Notes: generated by a model not told the origin, from the letters alone. 64,000 nt of DNA from Chryseobacterium sp. SN22 (GCF_008329705.1 NZ_VTSX01000022.1:35728-99727), one strand, 5' to 3'. Positions 52,195 through 62,082 are shown, counted from the first letter of the stretch. Translations and numbers: made by a program.

Positions 52195-54871
52195 TTTCGC
52201 ATTGTTCACCGTGGTTTTATTTTACCTGGCTCTTTTGTTCCTGGTGGCCTACCTGGCAGAAAGGAAGAAAAGCAAGCTATGGATCAACAATCCTTATATC
52301 TATGCCCTCTCGCTTGCAGTTTACTGCACCGCATGGACGTATTACGGAAGTATTGGTGTAGCGGCGACCAGCGGGCTCAATTATCTACCGATTTATGTCG
52401 GCCCCATTATGATCATTCCAGCGTGGATTTACATCAACACCCGGATTGTGCGGATTTCCAGGGTTAATAAAATCAGCAGCCTGGCCGATTTCATTTCATT
52501 GCGGTATGGCAACAGCAGGAGCCTAAGCGCGATCATCACCATTGTCTGCCTTCTGGCGATCGTGCCTTATATCGGACTTCAGATCAAAGCGATTTCCGAA
52601 ACATTCCATCTGGTTACCGAAACGGAAATTTCAAAAAATATCTTAACGGATAGTGCTACGTTTGTTGTTCTTTTAATCGCTCTGTTTGCATCGTATTACG
52701 GCACCCGGTATGTAGATGCTTCGGAAAAAAGACTGGGCATTATCTCAGCTATTGCCTTCGAAAGTTTTTTAAAACTGTTTTTCATTATTGTTCTGGGAGT
52801 GTTCGTTATTTATTTTGTATTTGACGGATTTTCGGACATTTATGAAAAAGCCAACCGGTTCGCGGATTTTAAGCAAAAAAACACATTCAACGGGATTGAA
52901 GGAGCTATGAACTGGATGGTCCTGTGTATGATCTCAGGAACAGCCATCTGCATTTTGCCGCGGCAGTTCCATACGGCCATCATCGAAAACCGGCAGGAGA
53001 AGCACATTAAAACAGCGATCTGGTTTTTTCCGATCTATCTGTTGATTTTTACCGTCTTTATTTTTCCGATCGCCTGGGCGGGAAGGCTGATCTTTGACGG
53101 ACAAAACGTTAATCCGGAGTTCTACTCCATTTTAATCCCTCAGCATTTCAACAATACCTGGATTACGGTCTGTGTTTTTCTGGGCGGACTGAGCTCTTCC
53201 ATTTCAATGATCATTATTTCCGCCATTACTTTATCCATCATGCTTTCCAACAATTTAATTATTCCCTACGGACTGCTTGGGAAATTTAAGTCAGAGAATG
53301 AAATAAAAAATACCCGCATCATTACCAATATCCGGAAGTTCAGCATTTTCGCGCTGATCATCATGGCGTTTGCCTTTTATAAATATTTCATTTTAAAAAC
53401 TTCGCTGGATTCGGTGGGACTGATTTCCTTCGTGATTATCGCCCAGCTGGCACCCGCTTTTTTCGGGGCGATCTTCTGGCGGAGAGGAAGCTACAAAGGG
53501 GCTGTCGCCGGATTGCTTGCAGGGCTGGTGATCTGCTATTTCGGCTTAATTATCCCCCAATACTATTTTTCCTTTAATCAGGAACTAAAAGGGGCTTTGA
53601 GAGATCTGTATGAGGCTTTCAACTTTTTTACCATTCCTTTTTTGGGAAGAATTCCGGAAATCTTCTTTTGGTCACTTCTTGTGAATTCCGGATTGTTCAG
53701 CATCATTTCCGTAAGCAAGAAAGGCGATTACCGGGAACGGAACTTTGCCGAACTGTACGTGGACATCGACAAATATATCCAGAATCATGAAAATGCCTTT
53801 ATCTGGCGCGGGACTGCCTATGTTTCGGATATCAAAAATATCCTGGAACGGTTTCTGGGAAAAAAGAAAACCGAACAGGCCCTGCGGATTTTCAATTTGA
53901 AATACAACATCGACTCGCAGGCTGAGACGGCCGACTCAAGATTTATCAAATTCTCGGAAAACCTGCTGGCCGGACGAATAGGCACCGCTTCGGCAAAAAT
54001 TTTAATCGAAGGGGTAACCAAAGAAGATAAAATTTCGCTGAAGGAAGTCCTGAATATTCTGGAAGAATCCAAAGAAACGATCATCCTTAATAAAAAACTT
54101 ACGGAACAATCGGAAGAGCTGAAAAAATTATCGGACGACCTGAGAAACGCCAATGAAAATTTAATTATTAAAGACCAGCAGAAAGACGATTTCCTGGATT
54201 CCGTTGCCCATGAGCTGAGAACGCCGATTACCGCTATCCGGTCCGCCGGAGAAATCCTGGCTGACGATGATGATATCCCGCCGGATATCAAACAGGAGTT
54301 CCTGAACAATATTATCACTGAATCCGACCGGCTGAGCGAGATCATCAACGATATCCTGTATCTTGATAAGCTGGAACATGGTGAAATTGTATTGCACATA
54401 AAGGAACACAACATCCTGGAAACCTATAAAAAAGCACTGAATCCGCTCCTTCATTTGATTCAGCAGAAAAACATCCATATAAGCGAAGTTAATCTTCTCA
54501 ATCGGGTGTTATTTGAATATGATGAAGCCCGTATGATTCAGCTGTTTCAGAATATTTTAGGAAATGCACTGAAATTTACAGATGAGCAGAGAACGATTCA
54601 GACTAAATTTGCCGAAAAAGAAAACCGCTTCGTCATTACCTTATTCAATACCGGAAAACACATTCCGGAAGAGGATCTGGAAATGATTTTCGACAAATTT
54701 TACCAGTCCAAAAGCCAGAATATTTTAAAACCGGCAGGCAGCGGGCTTGGGTTAGCTATTTGCAAAAAAATCGTTCAGGCCCAGGGAGGCATTATAAAAG
54801 CAGAAAACAGCGGGCTGGGCGTGACCTTTACGGTTACCTTGCCGGCCAATAGAGGTAGTGAAGAAAATTGA
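52184..54871 (+). CDS. Histidine kinase with sodium:solute symporter domain
   Basis: 895 residues. About 13 membrane helices with SSS (SLC5-like) sequence (1-500), a linker (500-650), a coiled coil, then a DHp domain with phosphorylated His676 in DSVAHELRTPI, and an ATPase domain (N box ILGNALKF, G box GSGLGLAICKKI). This is the layout of CbrA/CrbS-type kinases that control carbon use, such as the acetate switch with CrbR in Vibrio and Pseudomonas. Here the partner regulator is receiver only (54908-55273), so the output differs. Next to acs and prpE-like genes. Confidence 0.9.
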   Translation: MMSSFALFTVVLFYLALLFLVAYLAERKKSKLWINNPYIYALSLAVYCTAWTYYGSIGVAATSGLNYLPIYVGPIMIIPAWIYINTRIVRISRVNKISSLADFISLRYGNSRSLSAIITIVCLLAIVPYIGLQIKAISETFHLVTETEISKNILTDSATFVVLLIALFASYYGTRYVDASEKRLGIISAIAFESFLKLFFIIVLGVFVIYFVFDGFSDIYEKANRFADFKQKNTFNGIEGAMNWMVLCMISGTAICILPRQFHTAIIENRQEKHIKTAIWFFPIYLLIFTVFIFPIAWAGRLIFDGQNVNPEFYSILIPQHFNNTWITVCVFLGGLSSSISMIIISAITLSIMLSNNLIIPYGLLGKFKSENEIKNTRIITNIRKFSIFALIIMAFAFYKYFILKTSLDSVGLISFVIIAQLAPAFFGAIFWRRGSYKGAVAGLLAGLVICYFGLIIPQYYFSFNQELKGALRDLYEAFNFFTIPFLGRIPEIFFWSLLVNSGLFSIISVSKKGDYRERNFAELYVDIDKYIQNHENAFIWRGTAYVSDIKNILERFLGKKKTEQALRIFNLKYNIDSQAETADSRFIKFSENLLAGRIGTASAKILIEGVTKEDKISLKEVLNILEESKETIILNKKLTEQSEELKKLSDDLRNANENLIIKDQQKDDFLDSVAHELRTPITAIRSAGEILADDDDIPPDIKQEFLNNIITESDRLSEIINDILYLDKLEHGEIVLHIKEHNILETYKKALNPLLHLIQQKNIHISEVNLLNRVLFEYDEARMIQLFQNILGNALKFTDEQRTIQTKFAEKENRFVITLFNTGKHIPEEDLEMIFDKFYQSKSQNILKPAGSGLGLAICKKIVQAQGGIIKAENSGLGVTFTVTLPANRGSEEN

Positions 54872-54907
54872 ACCCTAAGGGTTCCTATTTAATAAAGAAA
54901 AAGAAAA

Positions 54908-55273
54908 ATGAAAAGGATCATTATTGCAGATGACGAACATAAGATACTGATGTCGTTGGAATACAGCTTCAGGAAAAACGGCTACGACGTATTTATTGCC
55001 AGAGACGGCACGGAAGTCCTGGAATTTCTAAAAACCATGGTTCCTGATGTCATCCTGTTGGATATTATGATGCCGAACCTGGACGGATACAGCACCCTGG
55101 AGATCATCAGGCAGGATGAAAAACTGAAAGAGACCAGAGTTATTTTCCTAAGCGCGAAAAACAATCCGAAAGATATAGAAAAAGGGCTTGAGATGGGTGC
55201 TGATGCCTACGTTACCAAGCCTTACTCCATCAAAAAATTGATGCAGCAGATTGCAGAAATGCTGGGAGAATGA
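54908..55273 (+). CDS. Receiver-only response regulator
   Basis: 121 residues: one CheY-like receiver domain with acidic pair Asp8/Asp9, phospho-acceptor Asp52 and Lys104. No output domain, while CrbR-like partners have a LuxR-type DNA-binding domain. It lies 36 bases after the kinase, so it must be its partner. It may act through protein contacts. Confidence 0.93.
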   Translation: MKRIIIADDEHKILMSLEYSFRKNGYDVFIARDGTEVLEFLKTMVPDVILLDIMMPNLDGYSTLEIIRQDEKLKETRVIFLSAKNNPKDIEKGLEMGADAYVTKPYSIKKLMQQIAEMLGE

Positions 55274-55336
55274 TTGATAAATGATATTGATGATTAATCG
55301 CTTTTAAACACGATTGGATTAATTAAAAAAACAAAA

Positions 55337-57223
55337 ATGGATACGGAACATTTATTTAAAAGAAGCATAGAAGACAAAGAGAATTTCTGGAAGGAGCAGG
55401 CTGAGCAAATACAGTGGTTCAGATTTCCGGCACAAATTCTTTCGGAAGGCAAAAACGATTATCCCCAATGGTTTTCCGACGGGGAACTGAATATGTGTTA
55501 CCTGTGCATCGACAAACATATCGAAGACGGCTTCGGGGACCAGACGGCCATTATTTATGACTCTCCTGTGACCGGACAAAAGAAAACATATACCTTCAGC
55601 CAGGCTAAAGAAGAAATTACAAAGCTTGCCGGAGGATTGGTTTCCCTGGGGTTACAAAAAGGCGATACCGCCGTGATCTATATGCCGATGATTCCCCAGA
55701 CATTATTTGCTATGCTGGCCTGTGCAAGAATTGGCGTTATTCACAATGTAGTTTTCGGAGGTTTTGCCCCGCATGAGCTGGTGGTAAGGATTGATGACTG
55801 CAAGCCGAAGGCACTGATTACCGCAACCGCGGGCATCGAAATTTCCAAAAGGATTCCTTACCTGCCGTTGGTAGAAAAAGCCATCGAGCTGGCTCAGGAT
55901 AAAGTGGAAAACATCATTGTCTACAACAGGAAACTCGCCGACAATCAGCATGAAATGTTTGGCGGACTGATTGATTATGAAGAACTTGTTCAACAGTCGG
56001 AACCGGCAGACTGTGTTGCCGTAGAATCCATTCATCCACTCTATTTACTGTATACTTCGGGGACAACGGGAAAACCGAAAGGCATTACCCGGGATACCGG
56101 TGGTTACGCCACAGCCTTAAAATTTTCCATGAACTATATCTACGGCGTAAAACCGGGCGAAACCTATTGGGCTGCCTCCGATTTCGGATGGGCGGTTGGC
56201 CACAGCTTTTCCGTCTACGGACCGCTGATCAACCGGAACACCACAATTATTTTTGAAGGGAAACCGGTGATGACGCCTGATGCGGGAACTTTCTGGAGGA
56301 TCATTTCAGAGTATAAAGTCTCAGTCATGTTTACGGCGCCTACCGCCATCCGGGCGATTAAAAAAGAAGATCCTGACGGCGAACTGATCAAAAAATACGA
56401 TTTAACCCATTTTAAAAAGCAGTTTCTCGCCGGGGAAAGATGTGATGTCGCCACCCTCGACTGGTTTGAAAAACACATCGGCGTCCCCGCCATCGACCAT
56501 TGGTGGCAGACGGAATCGGGCTGGCCGATGCTTGGCCTGATGACTGCTGACGGGAACTATAAAATCGAAAGGGCTTCCGCCGGAAAACCGGTTCCTGGCT
56601 ATGATATTAAGATCTTTGATGAAAACGGCTATGAGCTGGATGCCCATCAGGAAGGCTATCTCATTATTAAACTTCCGCTTCCGCCGGGAGCACTGCTCGG
56701 CATCTGGAATGATAACGACCGTTTTCAGAGCAGTTATCTATCGCAATACAAAGGCTATTATTTCTCAGGAGACGGCGCTATAAAAGACGAAGAAGGCTAT
56801 ATCTTCATCACCGGAAGAGTCGACGATGTCATCAATGTGGCCGGTCACCGCCTCTCGACTTCCGAAATGGAAGAGATCGTTTCCTCACATCCCGATGTGG
56901 CCGAATGCGCCGTAGTAGGTATCGATGACGACCTGAAAGGTCAGGTTCCTTTTGCAACAGTTGTCTTAAAGAACTGTTCCCGTATTTCCTGTGAAACGAT
57001 AGAGAAACAGATCGTACAGATGGTCCGGGATAAAATCGGTGCTGTCGCCTGTCTGAAAAATGTGATGACTGTAAAACGCCTGCCGAAAACCCGCTCCGGA
57101 AAAATCCTGAGAAAGCTGATCCGTACTTTGCTGGACGAAAAAGAATTCCAGGTTCCGTCGACAATTGATGATGAAAAAATCGTCGAAGAAATTCAGCTGA
57201 AAATCAGAGAATATAGGGCGTAA
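55337..57223 (+). CDS. prpE: Propionyl-CoA synthetase-like AMP-forming ligase
   Basis: 628 residues. Adenylate-forming motif YTSGTTGKPKG, a late TGRVDDVINVAGHR, and acylation lysine in LPKTRSGKILRK. The sequence WWQTESGWPM fits PrpE/ACSS3-like ligases rather than Acs (WWQTETGG). It activates propionate (possibly acetate or butyrate) to CoA ester. It precedes acs by 56 bases, so the two probably form one operon with the two-component genes. Confidence 0.8.
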   Translation: MDTEHLFKRSIEDKENFWKEQAEQIQWFRFPAQILSEGKNDYPQWFSDGELNMCYLCIDKHIEDGFGDQTAIIYDSPVTGQKKTYTFSQAKEEITKLAGGLVSLGLQKGDTAVIYMPMIPQTLFAMLACARIGVIHNVVFGGFAPHELVVRIDDCKPKALITATAGIEISKRIPYLPLVEKAIELAQDKVENIIVYNRKLADNQHEMFGGLIDYEELVQQSEPADCVAVESIHPLYLLYTSGTTGKPKGITRDTGGYATALKFSMNYIYGVKPGETYWAASDFGWAVGHSFSVYGPLINRNTTIIFEGKPVMTPDAGTFWRIISEYKVSVMFTAPTAIRAIKKEDPDGELIKKYDLTHFKKQFLAGERCDVATLDWFEKHIGVPAIDHWWQTESGWPMLGLMTADGNYKIERASAGKPVPGYDIKIFDENGYELDAHQEGYLIIKLPLPPGALLGIWNDNDRFQSSYLSQYKGYYFSGDGAIKDEEGYIFITGRVDDVINVAGHRLSTSEMEEIVSSHPDVAECAVVGIDDDLKGQVPFATVVLKNCSRISCETIEKQIVQMVRDKIGAVACLKNVMTVKRLPKTRSGKILRKLIRTLLDEKEFQVPSTIDDEKIVEEIQLKIREYRA

Positions 57224-57279
57224 ACAAGAAATTAAACATAAATTTAAATAACAAAATTCAAATAAAAAACGAAAGGGAT

Positions 57280-59187
57280 ATGAGAAACTACCTGATAGAA
57301 GATTTACCGCATTATTTTGAAGAATATAAAAAGTCTATTAAAAATCCAAAGAAATTCTGGGACAAAATAGCCGATCAGAATTTTGTCTGGTATCAGCGTT
57401 GGAGCAAGGTCGTGAAATATGACATGAATGAAGCGAAGATCACCTGGTTTAAAAATGCCAAATTAAATATCACCAAAAACTGCCTGGACAGGCACCTTTC
57501 CGTGCGCGGCGACAAGACCGCTATTATCTGGGAACCTAACGATCCGAAAGAAGAAGCCCAGCATATTTCCTACAGTGACTTATATACAAGGGTCAACAAA
57601 ACCGCTAACGTTCTTAAAGAAATGGGCATTGAAAAAGGCGACCGGGTGTGCATCTATCTTCCGATGATTCCTGAACTGGCCGTTACCATGCTGGCCTGTG
57701 CCAAATTGGGTGCCGTGCATTCCGTTATTTTCGCCGGATTCTCTGCTTCTGCCGTTGCCTCAAGGGTAAATGACTGCGAAGCGAAAATGGTGATTACTTC
57801 AGACGGAAGCTACCGTGGAAACAAAGTGCTCGATCTGAAAAGCATTGTGGATGAAGCCCTTGAAAAAACACCGAGCGTAGAAAAAGTTTTGGTCGTTAAA
57901 AGAACAAAGAACGAAATAAAGATGAAAGAAAACAGGGATTTCTGGATGGAAGAACTGTATGAAAATGCTTCTCCGGATTTCGTGACGATGATCATGGATG
58001 CTGAAGACCCGCTTTTTATTCTTTATACTTCAGGTTCTACCGGGAAGCCGAAAGGAATGCTGCACACCTGTGCCGGATATATGGTGTATACGGCTTATAC
58101 TTTTAAAAATGTATTCAATTATAAAGAAAACGATATCTACTGGTGTACGGCTGACATCGGATGGATTACCGGACATTCCTATATCCTTTACGGACCGTTG
58201 CTAAACGGAGCCACGACCGTCATTTTTGAAGGGGTTCCTACTTATCCTGAGCCTGACCGTTTTTGGGAAGTAATTGAAAAACATAAGATTACCCAATTTT
58301 ATACCGCTCCTACTGCCATACGTTCACTGGCTAAGGAAAGTGCGGAATGGGTAGACAAGCATGACCTGAGCAGCCTGAAAGTAATAGGATCCGTAGGTGA
58401 GCCCATCAATGATGAGGCCTGGCATTGGTTCAACGATCACGTTGGCAGGAAAAAGTGCCCGATCGTCGATACATGGTGGCAGACGGAAACCGGAGGAATT
58501 ATGATTTCGCCACTGCCATTTGTAACACCTACCAAACCAACCTACGCCACCCTTCCGCTGCCGGGGATACAACCCGTCCTGATGGATGACAAGCGCAATG
58601 AAATTATGGGCAACCAGGTAACCGGGAACCTGTGCATCCGTTTTCCATGGCCGGGAATTGCCAGAAGCATCTGGGGAGATCACCAGCGGTATAAAGAAAC
58701 CTATTTTACAGCCTTCCCTGGGAAATATTTTACCGGTGACGGTGCCTTGAGGGATGAAGTAGGCTATTACAGAATTACGGGACGGGTAGACGATGTAATC
58801 ATCGTTTCGGGACACAACCTGGGAACCGCGCCAATCGAAGACAGCATCAACCAGCATCCGGCTGTAGCGGAATCCGCTATTGTAGGCTACCCTCACGATA
58901 TCAAAGGAAATGCTTTATACGGCTATGTCGTGCTGAAGGAAACCGGGGAAAGCAGACAAAGGGAAAACCTGAAAAAAGAAATCAACCAGCTGATCGCCGA
59001 TCAGATCGGTCCGATTGCCAAGCTGGATAAGATTCAGTTCGTTTCAGGACTTCCGAAAACACGTTCCGGAAAAATCATGCGCAGAATCCTGAGAAAAATT
59101 GCAGAAGGCGACTTCAGTAATTTCGGGGATATTACCACGCTTTTAAATCCTGAAATTGTGGAAGAAATTAAAAATGAGAAAATTTAA
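57280..59187 (+). CDS. acs: Acetate-CoA ligase (acetyl-CoA synthetase)
   Basis: 635 residues. YTSGSTGKPKGMLHT, WWQTETGG, GRVDDVIIVSGH and the acetylation site LPKTRSGKIMRR are all typical of Acs. It makes acetyl-CoA from acetate, ATP and CoA. Last gene of the cluster; a strong terminator follows at 59209. Confidence 0.95.
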   Translation: MRNYLIEDLPHYFEEYKKSIKNPKKFWDKIADQNFVWYQRWSKVVKYDMNEAKITWFKNAKLNITKNCLDRHLSVRGDKTAIIWEPNDPKEEAQHISYSDLYTRVNKTANVLKEMGIEKGDRVCIYLPMIPELAVTMLACAKLGAVHSVIFAGFSASAVASRVNDCEAKMVITSDGSYRGNKVLDLKSIVDEALEKTPSVEKVLVVKRTKNEIKMKENRDFWMEELYENASPDFVTMIMDAEDPLFILYTSGSTGKPKGMLHTCAGYMVYTAYTFKNVFNYKENDIYWCTADIGWITGHSYILYGPLLNGATTVIFEGVPTYPEPDRFWEVIEKHKITQFYTAPTAIRSLAKESAEWVDKHDLSSLKVIGSVGEPINDEAWHWFNDHVGRKKCPIVDTWWQTETGGIMISPLPFVTPTKPTYATLPLPGIQPVLMDDKRNEIMGNQVTGNLCIRFPWPGIARSIWGDHQRYKETYFTAFPGKYFTGDGALRDEVGYYRITGRVDDVIIVSGHNLGTAPIEDSINQHPAVAESAIVGYPHDIKGNALYGYVVLKETGESRQRENLKKEINQLIADQIGPIAKLDKIQFVSGLPKTRSGKIMRRILRKIAEGDFSNFGDITTLLNPEIVEEIKNEKI

Positions 59188-59208
59188 TTGAAACTAAGAA
59201 ATTACGAA

Positions 59209-59237
59209 AGCGGGCTTATTAAGTCCGCTCTTTTTTT
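59209..59237 (+). terminator. Terminator of acs
   Basis: 10-bp stem AGCGGGCTTA (59209-59218) with 59220-59229 (one G:T), then CTTTTTTT. Lies 22 bases after the stop. Confidence 0.88.
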
Positions 59238-59382
59238 CAGCCTCCCGATCATTTAAAAAGATTGACACCTGCTTTCATTAGCGTAAATACGATATTATTA
59301 ATTTGTTTTCAGAATCAGAATTAATCATTAATAGCATCCTCTTAATTAAGATGGAAAATAATATAATTTGATAATACAGACT

Positions 59383-59460
59383 GCCGGCTATAATATCAGT
59401 AGAAAAACTTCCGGCATCCAGCCTGCCCCTTCAGGCCTTTTAAATTGTTCCTGCTTCGAG
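59383..59460 (-). repeat. Dispersed intergenic repeat, family 1, diverged copy
   Basis: On the minus strand: GAAGCAGGAAC, then GGCTGGATGCCGGAAGTT, TTTCTACTGATATTATAGCCGGC. It lies in the 59188-59877 gap with no gene upstream in its orientation. Confidence 0.6.
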
Positions 59461-59685
59461 TTTACATTATTATCAGAATTTATTAGTGTATTTTGAAATT
59501 TATAGTTTTATTAATGTTATTAAAAACAATCAATCGTTAGTAATAAAATATCAAATATTAATTTTTATTAAAAAATATTAAATTATATTAAAAATTACAT
59601 TACCTTTACCACCGATTTAAAATTCAAGACACCGTGAATATATTTTAAAAATAATTCCTGTCCAGTATTTATAAAGTTAATCTGG

Positions 59686-59775
59686 TCTTGAAATTTAAGT
59701 TAAATCCCAAAACCGCACGAACATAAAAGGTTTTGCAAGCGGGAAGGATTCTGAAACGAAATTTAACTATCAAGG
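59686..59775 (-). repeat. Dispersed intergenic repeat, family 2, diverged copy C
   Basis: Shares TTAAATCCCAAAA, CCGCACGAA, GCGGGAA and AACGAAATTTAAC-like blocks with copies A and B in the same plus orientation. The rest of the 59188-59877 gap: extreme AT-rich DNA (about 59470-59640), and terminators at 59209 and 59795. Confidence 0.5.
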
Positions 59776-59794
59776 ATAAAATCTATAACCTGAG

Positions 59795-59821
59795 TCCGCA
59801 GAACTTTCTGCGGATTTTTTA
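59795..59821 (+). terminator. Intrinsic terminator upstream of rel
   Basis: Perfect 8-bp stem TCCGCAGA (59795-59802) with 59807-59814, 4-base loop, TTTTTT. It lies 600 bases past the acs terminator with no gene between, so an untranslated RNA may end here. Confidence 0.8.
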
Positions 59822-59877
59822 GCTTTGAAAAGTGCGGGAAATTTCGTATTTTCGTTTAAATATAGGCTGCTGCACAA

Positions 59878-62082
59878 ATGAGTTACGACTTAGAACAAGA
59901 GAATAAGGAGATCCTTGCAAGATACAAAGATCTAATTTCTAACACATACCGGACTTTAGATGAGGAAAACAACAAGCTCATCCGAAAAGCATTCGACATT
60001 GCCCTGGACGCCCATAAGGACCAGCGCAGAAAATCGGGTGAACCCTACATTTACCATCCCATTGCCGTTGCGAAAATCGTAGCGACAGAAATCGGTTTGG
60101 GAGCCACTTCTATTGCCTGTGCTCTTCTGCACGATGTAGTCGAGGATTCCGACTATACTTACGAAGATCTTAAGAAAATCTTTGGTGAGAAAATAGCAAA
60201 TATCGTAAACGGGCTGACAAAGATCTCCATCATGAACCACCAGAATATTTCGGTACAGTCTGAAAACTACCGGAAACTTCTGCTGACACTTTCTGAAGAT
60301 TTCAGGGTCATCCTGATTAAGATCGCCGACCGTCTTCATAATATGCGGACTCTCGAAAGCATGGTACCGGACAAGCAGAAGAAGATTGCCTCCGAAACGG
60401 TTTATATTTATGCACCGATGGCCCATCGTCTCGGTTTGTATAACATCAAATCCGAACTTGAAGACCTTTCTTTGAAATACAACAATCCTGATGTCTATAA
60501 GGAGATTACGGAAAAACTCGAGCTTGCCAAGGAAAGCCGTGAAAGGTATATTGAAGAGTTTAAAACGGAAGTTTCCGAAAAGCTGCATGAAGAAGGCCTG
60601 CATTTTAAAATCAAAGGAAGGGCAAAGGCTATTTCCTCGATTTACCGGAAAATGCTGAAGCAGGGCGTTTCTTTTGAGGAAGTATATGATAACTATGCCA
60701 TCAGGATCATCTATAAATCCGATGCCAAGAACGAGAAATTCCTGGCCTGGAAAATTTATTCCATTGTAACAGATGTTTACCATAGTAACCCTTCCCGAAT
60801 GCGTGACTGGATTACGCAGCCGCGATCTACAGGCTACGAAAGTTTACATTTAACGGTCCTGGGACCTGATAAAAAGTGGATTGAAGTGCAGATCCGTTCG
60901 GAAAGAATGGATGAAATTGCTGAAAAAGGGGTGGCTGCCCATTACAAATACAAAGAAGGCTACAAGCAGAGCTCGGAAGACCGCAACTTTGAGAACTGGG
61001 TAACGGAGATCCGTGAGGTACTCGAACAGCAGCAGAACCTCACCACTTCGGAACTTCTTGATAACATCAAGCTTAATTTATATTCCAAAGAAGTTTTTGT
61101 CTTTACGCCTAAAGGAGAAATTAAAATTTTACCGACCAATGCTACTGCTCTTGATTTCGCCTTTTCGGTTCACTCCGATCTGGGGATGAAATGCCTGGGA
61201 GCGAAAATCAACGGGAAGCTGGTCCCGATTTCCTATGTTCTTCAGAACGGGGATCAGGTGGATATTTTATCTTCCCAGAATCAGAAACCAAAATCCGACT
61301 GGCTGGAATTTGTGGTGACCTCAAAAGCCAAATCCAAGATCAAGAGCTACCTGAATTCACAGAAGAACCAGCTGGTTGATGAAGGGAAAGAAATCCTGCA
61401 GCGAAAGCTCCGTCATGCCAAAATCAGTTTTAATGATGACGAAATCAACAAGCTGCAGAAATTTTATAACCTTAAGAGTTCTCAGGAACTGTTTCTGAAA
61501 TTCCAATCCAACGAACTGGATGCAAGCAGTTTGAGAAAGTATATTGAAAGTAAAAATGTATTCAACAATCTGCTTTCAAGATTCAGGAAATCCCCATCAA
61601 AAAATACAGCCTTTGTAGAACCGAAGGAACAGAATCTTGATATGATCGTCTTTGGAAAAGATGAAGAGAAGCTAAATTATACTTATGCCAAATGCTGTAC
61701 GGTAATTCCGGGCGACAAAATTTTCGGGTTTATTACGATTTCAGACGGAATCAAGGTCCACAGCGACAACTGCCCGAATGCCATTAACCTCCGTGCCCAA
61801 TACGATTACCGGGTAATCCCTGCCAAATGGGTAAATGCGGAAAGCTTCAAAAACAGGGTGAAAATCGAAATTGAAGGGCTTGACAGGATGGGAATGATCA
61901 ATGATATTACCACGGTTATCAGCGGTTCCATGGGAATGGATATGAAAAGTATGTCGATCGAATCCAACGACGGAATTTTTACAGGAACCATTATTCTTGA
62001 GGTGAAAAACAAAAGCCAGCTTGAGCAGACTTTTACCAAACTGAAAGACATCAACGGCGTTTCCAGGATCAGGAGAATATAA
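59878..62082 (+). CDS. rel: Bifunctional (p)ppGpp synthetase/hydrolase
   Basis: 734 residues. HD hydrolase domain with ALLHDVVEDSDYTYE, synthetase domain with RMRDWITQPRSTGYESLH, then TGS, helical/zinc-finger-like (KCCTVIPGD) and ACT domains. So it can both make and degrade (p)ppGpp. One long Rel is usual in Bacteroidota. Monocistronic, hairpin at 62106. Confidence 0.95.
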   Translation: MSYDLEQENKEILARYKDLISNTYRTLDEENNKLIRKAFDIALDAHKDQRRKSGEPYIYHPIAVAKIVATEIGLGATSIACALLHDVVEDSDYTYEDLKKIFGEKIANIVNGLTKISIMNHQNISVQSENYRKLLLTLSEDFRVILIKIADRLHNMRTLESMVPDKQKKIASETVYIYAPMAHRLGLYNIKSELEDLSLKYNNPDVYKEITEKLELAKESRERYIEEFKTEVSEKLHEEGLHFKIKGRAKAISSIYRKMLKQGVSFEEVYDNYAIRIIYKSDAKNEKFLAWKIYSIVTDVYHSNPSRMRDWITQPRSTGYESLHLTVLGPDKKWIEVQIRSERMDEIAEKGVAAHYKYKEGYKQSSEDRNFENWVTEIREVLEQQQNLTTSELLDNIKLNLYSKEVFVFTPKGEIKILPTNATALDFAFSVHSDLGMKCLGAKINGKLVPISYVLQNGDQVDILSSQNQKPKSDWLEFVVTSKAKSKIKSYLNSQKNQLVDEGKEILQRKLRHAKISFNDDEINKLQKFYNLKSSQELFLKFQSNELDASSLRKYIESKNVFNNLLSRFRKSPSKNTAFVEPKEQNLDMIVFGKDEEKLNYTYAKCCTVIPGDKIFGFITISDGIKVHSDNCPNAINLRAQYDYRVIPAKWVNAESFKNRVKIEIEGLDRMGMINDITTVISGSMGMDMKSMSIESNDGIFTGTIILEVKNKSQLEQTFTKLKDINGVSRIRRI

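Noticed and set aside
53818..54414. 198-codon frame opposite the SSS kinase
   Set aside because: Ser-rich antisense frame typical of shadows of Glu/Lys-rich coding sequence.
59956..60783. 275-codon frame on the minus strand inside rel
   Set aside because: Opposite to a clear rel coding sequence with full domains; shadow frame without a family.
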